From Bradyrhizobium australiense (GTDB lineage: Bacteria > Pseudomonadota > Alphaproteobacteria > Rhizobiales > Xanthobacteraceae): DNA of 64,000 nt. The stretch lies in NCBI RefSeq assembly GCF_013114825.1, contig NZ_JAAVLX010000013.1:62001-126000 (forward strand). The letters are read 5' to 3'. The number at the start of each line of letters is the position of its first letter. Positions within the stretch are counted from its first letter, which is position 1. This document shows positions 60,251 to 64,000 of this stretch, one piece after another. A model generated the notes under the pieces. That model was not told the DNA's origin. It saw nothing but the letters and a program-made list of their open reading frames with translations, and made no database searches. The translations under genes were made by a program, and so were the position numbers.

Positions 60251-60360
60251 CGCGATCCTTGCCTCGTTCCGCGTGCGCTCGGTAATGTCCTCGTAGGTTG
60301 AAACCCGACAGCCGTTCTGCGTCGCCCGGTACGAAACATTGCCAGGCAGTGATCGCAGCA
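60215..60360 (-). pseudogene. PAS-GGDEF junction fragment on the opposite strand
   Basis: On the minus strand one frame reads VSTYEDITERTRNEARIAHL and then AFHDQLTGLP, the linker from a PAS domain into the GGDEF domain of Bradyrhizobium-type cyclases, preceded by LRSLPGNVSYRATQNGCR (PAS end). It overlaps the tail of the EAL remnant on the other strand, so the region was inverted or recombined. Confidence 0.6.
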
Positions 60361-60445
60361 GTTGGTTGGCGGCGCGAGAAAATCCGGGAGGAAATTTGTG
60401 GCTGAGGGACGTCTACGCTCCAGCGGGACGGGCGCCGTGTCGGCC

Positions 60446-60775
60446 TTACGCCGCAATGACCGAATGCACCGGCAACCTGGTGGCGCGTGGATCGTTATCG
60501 CCGGAATCGATTGGGGAGCGCAGGGCAATGCCGAGATTGACGTCGCAGGCCGCCGCGGCGCCCTTGGTGTAACGCGGAGATATGTCGTCGAGCACGATGA
60601 CGTTGATGGAACTCTCGGGGCTGCCGGGCCAAGTTTCCATGGCGGTCGTCTGTTCGATCAGCTGCACGCTCTTCCCGATGTGATCGAGCAAACCGGCGAG
60701 GTCCGAAACTACGGCGTAATAGGTTTCATTCGGGTCGTGGCGCGCCTGTGCGACGGCGTCGCCTGCGCTCTGCAC
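60446..60775 (-). CDS. Conserved hypothetical protein, possibly truncated
   Basis: 109 residues: DPNETYYAVVSDLAGLLDHIG, then KSVQLIEQTTAMETWPG and SSINVIVLDDISPRYTKGAAA. A family with this DPNETYYAVVSDLxxLLDHI pattern is recalled in Bradyrhizobium; its C-terminal end here (NDPRATRLPVHSVIAA) seems to have been replaced. The start is a GTG at 60775 with GGAG seven bases upstream. Function unknown. Confidence 0.6.
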   Translation of the reverse strand: MQSAGDAVAQARHDPNETYYAVVSDLAGLLDHIGKSVQLIEQTTAMETWPGSPESSINVIVLDDISPRYTKGAAAACDVNLGIALRSPIDSGDNDPRATRLPVHSVIAA

Positions 60776-60916
60776 AAGTGCACTCCTTAGTTACTTTTTA
60801 GGGGTGCGTTGCTACTTGTGCGTTAAGCTACGGTCCCGTACAAATACGGTCCGGTATGGAGTTGAATACCGTTATCCGAGTGTGCGTCACATCCAACCAC
60901 GCATGGACGATGGAAC

Positions 60917-61558
60917 ATGGCTGAAAAAGTCCCCTCCCGCGGGGAGATTTTCGTAGTCGATGACGATCCTGCCGTTCGCGACACGCTTTCGATGGTGCTG
61001 TCGGCTGCTGGCTATCAGGTCATCTGTTTCGCCGATGGCGCCGCGCTGCTGGCGATTGCACGAACGCGGACGCCAGCCTGCATCCTGCTCGACGTGCATA
61101 TCCCCGGTAAGTCCGGCCTCGATATTCTGAAAGAGCTTCATGGTGAGGACTACCCTGCGCCGATCTTCATGATCTCAGGGCAGGGCGATATCGCCATGGC
61201 GGTCAGCGCCATCAAGAACGGCGCGCTGGACTTCATCGAAAAGCCGTTTCGCGGCAGCGAAATCGTCGCAAGACTCGATGAGGCGATCGAGGCCTATGCT
61301 CGTCGGCAGGCGCAAAATACGTCATCGCGCATCGCGGCCCTGCATTTTCCGGGACGCGAACCGCTCACGCGGCGCGAACGCGAGGTGCTGGAGCAGTTCA
61401 CCGCCGGCGCTTCCAACAAGGAAGCCGGGCGGCATCTCGGGATCAGCCCGCGCACGATCGAAGATCACCGCGCCAATATCATGAAGAAACTCGGCGCGCG
61501 GAATGCCGCCGACCTGGTTCGCATCGTGATGACTACCCAGCGTCAGGGCCAGATCTGA
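60917..61558 (+). CDS. FixJ-like two-component response regulator
   Basis: 213 residues. The receiver (about 9-125) has VVDDDPAVRDTL, phospho-acceptor Asp59 in LLDVHIPGKSGL, FMISGQGDIAMAVSAIKNGA (FixJ-type), and Lys in FIEKPF. The LuxR/FixJ HTH is at about 147-205 (PLTRREREVLEQFTAGASNKE, HRANIMKKLGARNAADLV). The ATG has no obvious strong SD (weak ATGGAACATGG context). The kinase gene downstream is convergent, so pairing is likely but not operonic. Confidence 0.95.
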   Translation: MAEKVPSRGEIFVVDDDPAVRDTLSMVLSAAGYQVICFADGAALLAIARTRTPACILLDVHIPGKSGLDILKELHGEDYPAPIFMISGQGDIAMAVSAIKNGALDFIEKPFRGSEIVARLDEAIEAYARRQAQNTSSRIAALHFPGREPLTRREREVLEQFTAGASNKEAGRHLGISPRTIEDHRANIMKKLGARNAADLVRIVMTTQRQGQI

Positions 61559-61640
61559 TCGCAAGGTCTGACCGAAGTCTGATTGCAGGCACGCTGGATC
61601 CGGCGCAGCCTTGCGCTGCACGCGGGCGCCGCCGCGGTGA

Positions 61641-64000
61641 TCAATCGGTGAGCGCTTTCCGGATCATGATCGCCATATCCGATTTCCGATAGGGCTTGGC
61701 GAGCAGCAATACGCCTTCATCGAGCCGCCCGTGATGAATGATCGCATTCTCGGTATAGCCCGAGGTGAACAGCACCCTTAATCCGGGCCTGACCTTCGCT
61801 ATCTCGTCGGCGAGCTGCCGGCCGTTCATGCCGGGCATGATCACATCGGTGAAGAGCAGATCAAACGGACGGCCGGTGTGGGCGAGCGCGAGGGCTTCAG
61901 TCGCGTTCGCCGCATCCAGCGTGACGTAACCGAGTGAATGCAGTTGCGCCAGCACATAGTCGCGCACCAGCTTGTCGTCCTCCACTACCAGAATTGTTTC
62001 ATGACCGCCCTCCACGGTCGGCGGCAGAATAGCCTCGGCGGCCGGCAATGCAGCCGTGGCTGGCGGCAGATACATCTTGATCGTCGTGCCGTGGCCCTCT
62101 TCGCTGTAGATCATGATGTGGCCGGCCGATTGCTTGATGAAGCCGTACACCATGCTCAGCCCGAGGCCGGTACCTTTGCCAAGCCCCTTCGAGGTGAAGA
62201 ACGGATTGAATACCTTGTCGAGCATCGCAGCCGGAATGCCGGTTCCGGTATCGCTCACCGCGATCATGGCGTAGCGACCCGGCCGAACGTCGCTGTGCAC
62301 CCTTGCATAATTCTCGTCAAGCATGACGAAGCCGGTCTCGATGATCAGCTTGCCGCCATCGGGCATGGCATCGCGCGCGTTGAGGGCCAGATTGAGGATC
62401 GCGGTGGCGAGTTGATTGGGGTCGACGATAGCAGAGCAGGTCTCGTCTTCGAACACGGATTCGATCTCGACATGCTCGCCAAGCGTTCGCTGCAGCAATT
62501 TCGCAGTATCGATGATCAGCGTGTTGACGTCGGTTACCTTTGGTTCGAGCGGCTGCTTGCGCGCGAACGCGAGCAGGTGCTGGGTGAGGTCGGCGCCGCG
62601 CGACGCCGCTTCGTCGATCATTCGCGTGATGGCGGCAAGCTGCGGTTCGCCCTTGACGGCGTCGGCCAGAATTTCGATTGTTCCCGTGATCACCGTCAGG
62701 ATGTTGTTGAAGTCGTGCGCGATGCCGCCGGTGAGCTGACCCATCGCCTCCATCTTCTCGGCCTGCCGGATCCTGTCCTCGGCCGCGATCCTGTCGGTGA
62801 GGTCGCGGACGAATGCGTTGAATACAAAGCCGCCACGCGTCCTGAGCGCGGCGATGCTCAACTCCACTGTGATCTCCTTGCCATCCCTCCGCCTGACCTG
62901 AAGTTCGCGTCGGGGCTGACGGACCACCTCGTTGCCGGAAAGCAGGAAGGATTGCAGGGCTTTCTTGAGAGGGCCTTGCCCGTCCGGCTGGCCCATCAGT
63001 TCGAACACGTTCATCCCGAGCGCTTCATCGCGCGACCATCCAAAGATATTTTCGGCCTGCGCATTCCAGTCCCGGATGAAGCCCTTCTCGTCGATCTGGA
63101 CGAAGGCATCGAGCGCCGTGTCGACGATGCCGCGCGCCAGTCGTTCGCTTTCGCGCAGCGCCTCTTGCGCCAGCCGGCTCTCGGTCATGTCGCGGCCGAC
63201 GAAAAAGAAGCGCCTGGCCGGCTCGGACCAAGTGCCGAGCCATGACAGCCACACCTCTCGCCCATTCTTGTGGATGCAGCGCGTGTCGGATATCTTCGGG
63301 CGCTGCCCGCGGCGTGCCGCGTGCATTTCCTTGCGGGAGGTCTCGAGATGGTCGGGATGAATGAAGTCCTCGCCGCTGCGGCCGATCATTTCCTCCGGCC
63401 GGTAGCCCAATATGGGCTCGCAGCTCGGGCTGATCTGAACCAGAAATCCTCCGGCATCCATCACCATGATCAGATCCTGCGAGGTCTCGAAGATGCGGCG
63501 AAGCTCTTCGGTCTGCCGACGCAGCACCTGCCGGGTCTTGTTGGTTTCGGTGATGTCGCGCGCCACCTTCGAGATGCCGATGGTCGCGCCTGAGGCGGAC
63601 TTGATCGGGGAGATGCTGAGTGAAACTTCGATCCGCTGGCCGCCTTTTCGCAGCCGCTCCGTTTCACTGTGTTCAATGCTTTCGCCCCAGCCGATCCGGC
63701 GTAGCGCGTCCTGCAGTTCCGGCAGCCGGTCTTCGGGTGCAAGCAGCGTGATGTTCTCGCCCGTGGCTTCCGCGGCGCTGTATCCGAACAGCCGCTCCGC
63801 CGCCGAGTTCCAGCCGGTGATGGTGCCGTCGAGCGACATCGTGATGATGGCGTCGTTGGAGGATTCGACCGCCGCGCTGAACAGCCGCTCCCGCTCGGCA
63901 TGATGGTCGCGCGCCGCGACGGTGCGGCGATGCTCCTGAACCTCTTGCTCGAGCGCAGCCGTCTTCGCATTCACTTCCCCGATCGCATGCGCAAACGCGC
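61641..64000 (-). CDS. Multi-PAS hybrid histidine kinase (N-terminus beyond window)
   Basis: At least 785 residues; the frame is open to the right window edge, with helix-rich sequence at the edge, so the start lies outside. Three PAS domains (about 31-145, 155-270, 275-395 from the GTG at 63974) are followed by a HisKA domain with His near 420 in GGIAHDFNNIL, an ATPase domain (NARDAM, SDTGTGIP, GTGLGLSMVYGF) and a C-terminal receiver (LVVEDDKLVRDYVL, FTDVIMPGMNG). Cytoplasmic in the visible part. The FixJ-like regulator faces it. Confidence 0.95.
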   Translation of the reverse strand, partial: AFAHAIGEVNAKTAALEQEVQEHRRTVAARDHHAERERLFSAAVESSNDAIITMSLDGTITGWNSAAERLFGYSAAEATGENITLLAPEDRLPELQDALRRIGWGESIEHSETERLRKGGQRIEVSLSISPIKSASGATIGISKVARDITETNKTRQVLRRQTEELRRIFETSQDLIMVMDAGGFLVQISPSCEPILGYRPEEMIGRSGEDFIHPDHLETSRKEMHAARRGQRPKISDTRCIHKNGREVWLSWLGTWSEPARRFFFVGRDMTESRLAQEALRESERLARGIVDTALDAFVQIDEKGFIRDWNAQAENIFGWSRDEALGMNVFELMGQPDGQGPLKKALQSFLLSGNEVVRQPRRELQVRRRDGKEITVELSIAALRTRGGFVFNAFVRDLTDRIAAEDRIRQAEKMEAMGQLTGGIAHDFNNILTVITGTIEILADAVKGEPQLAAITRMIDEAASRGADLTQHLLAFARKQPLEPKVTDVNTLIIDTAKLLQRTLGEHVEIESVFEDETCSAIVDPNQLATAILNLALNARDAMPDGGKLIIETGFVMLDENYARVHSDVRPGRYAMIAVSDTGTGIPAAMLDKVFNPFFTSKGLGKGTGLGLSMVYGFIKQSAGHIMIYSEEGHGTTIKMYLPPATAALPAAEAILPPTVEGGHETILVVEDDKLVRDYVLAQLHSLGYVTLDAANATEALALAHTGRPFDLLFTDVIMPGMNGRQLADEIAKVRPGLRVLFTSGYTENAIIHHGRLDEGVLLLAKPYRKSDMAIMIRKALTD

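Noticed and set aside
60883-60893. TGTGCGTCACA near the FixJ-like gene as a Crp site
   Set aside because: Half-sites are separated by one or two bases and not six, so it does not fit the CRP-type spacing.
61938-63245. 435-codon open frame opposite the hybrid kinase
   Set aside because: Antisense shadow; no domain recognisable, and the minus strand carries complete HisKA and ATPase motifs.

Overview
The window looks like chromosomal DNA of an alphaproteobacterium of the order Rhizobiales, most likely Bradyrhizobium or a close relative in the Nitrobacteraceae. The grounds are high GC, the gene order mdh-sucC-x-sucD-sucA-sucB-SDR-lpdA, the obgE-proB-proA-nadD-rsfS-rlmH-envC-ctpA block, a ROSE-type RNA thermometer in front of a small heat-shock gene, many small proteins of a kind I associate with this genus, and several families of palindromic dispersed repeats. 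The species call is inference; no rRNA is present.

Layout. 1-10.4 kb: TCA-cycle cluster (malate dehydrogenase, succinyl-CoA ligase, the three subunits of 2-oxoglutarate dehydrogenase), with a DUF1579 gene between sucC and sucD and a short-chain dehydrogenase between sucB and lpdA. 10.5-16.0 kb: a small membrane protein, a DUF4337-type protein, xerC, priA and an RlpA-like secreted protein. 16.5-21.8 kb: F1 ATP synthase operon atpHAGDC. 21.9-25.5 kb: a periplasmic Deg-type protease and a heat-stress cluster with two Hsp20 genes. 25.5-36.5 kb: a long minus-strand housekeeping block (two RppH-type Nudix hydrolases, a divergent polysaccharide deacetylase, CtpA, EnvC, RlmH, RsfS, NadD, ProA, ProB, Obg). 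36.6-41.4 kb: MaoC, DMT transporter, GNAT, rpmA, rplU and an unusual ROK-type protein. 41.7 kb: tRNA-Ser(CGA), which marks the left edge of an accessory segment.

The accessory half (41.8-61 kb) holds an IS481-type transposase remnant, a broken receiver-domain fragment, a membrane-anchored coiled-coil protein with four 159-162 bp internal repeats and a BA14K-like tail, a serine beta-lactamase-like hydrolase, an ABC/adaptor export operon with a Sel1-repeat gene, a family 3 glycosidase, a LuxR-HTH protein with a degenerate histidine-kinase H-box, a CheY, a Crp/Fnr-type regulator, and then a 'graveyard' (56.6-60.4 kb). In the graveyard, fragments of receiver, flagellin, cheA, GGDEF-EAL and PAS-GGDEF genes surround an intact cheY-cheR-PilZ trio. 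The window ends with a FixJ-like regulator facing a multi-PAS hybrid histidine kinase that runs off the right edge.

Most notable observations: (1) the ROK-like protein at 40.3-41.4 kb carries its sugar-kinase motifs in circularly permuted order; (2) a ROSE thermometer in front of hsp20; (3) the eroded chemotaxis/c-di-GMP region with a preserved core; (4) an H-box-with-Arg plus LuxR-HTH protein; (5) Crp-type palindromes in the intergenic spaces of the accessory region close to a Crp-family gene.
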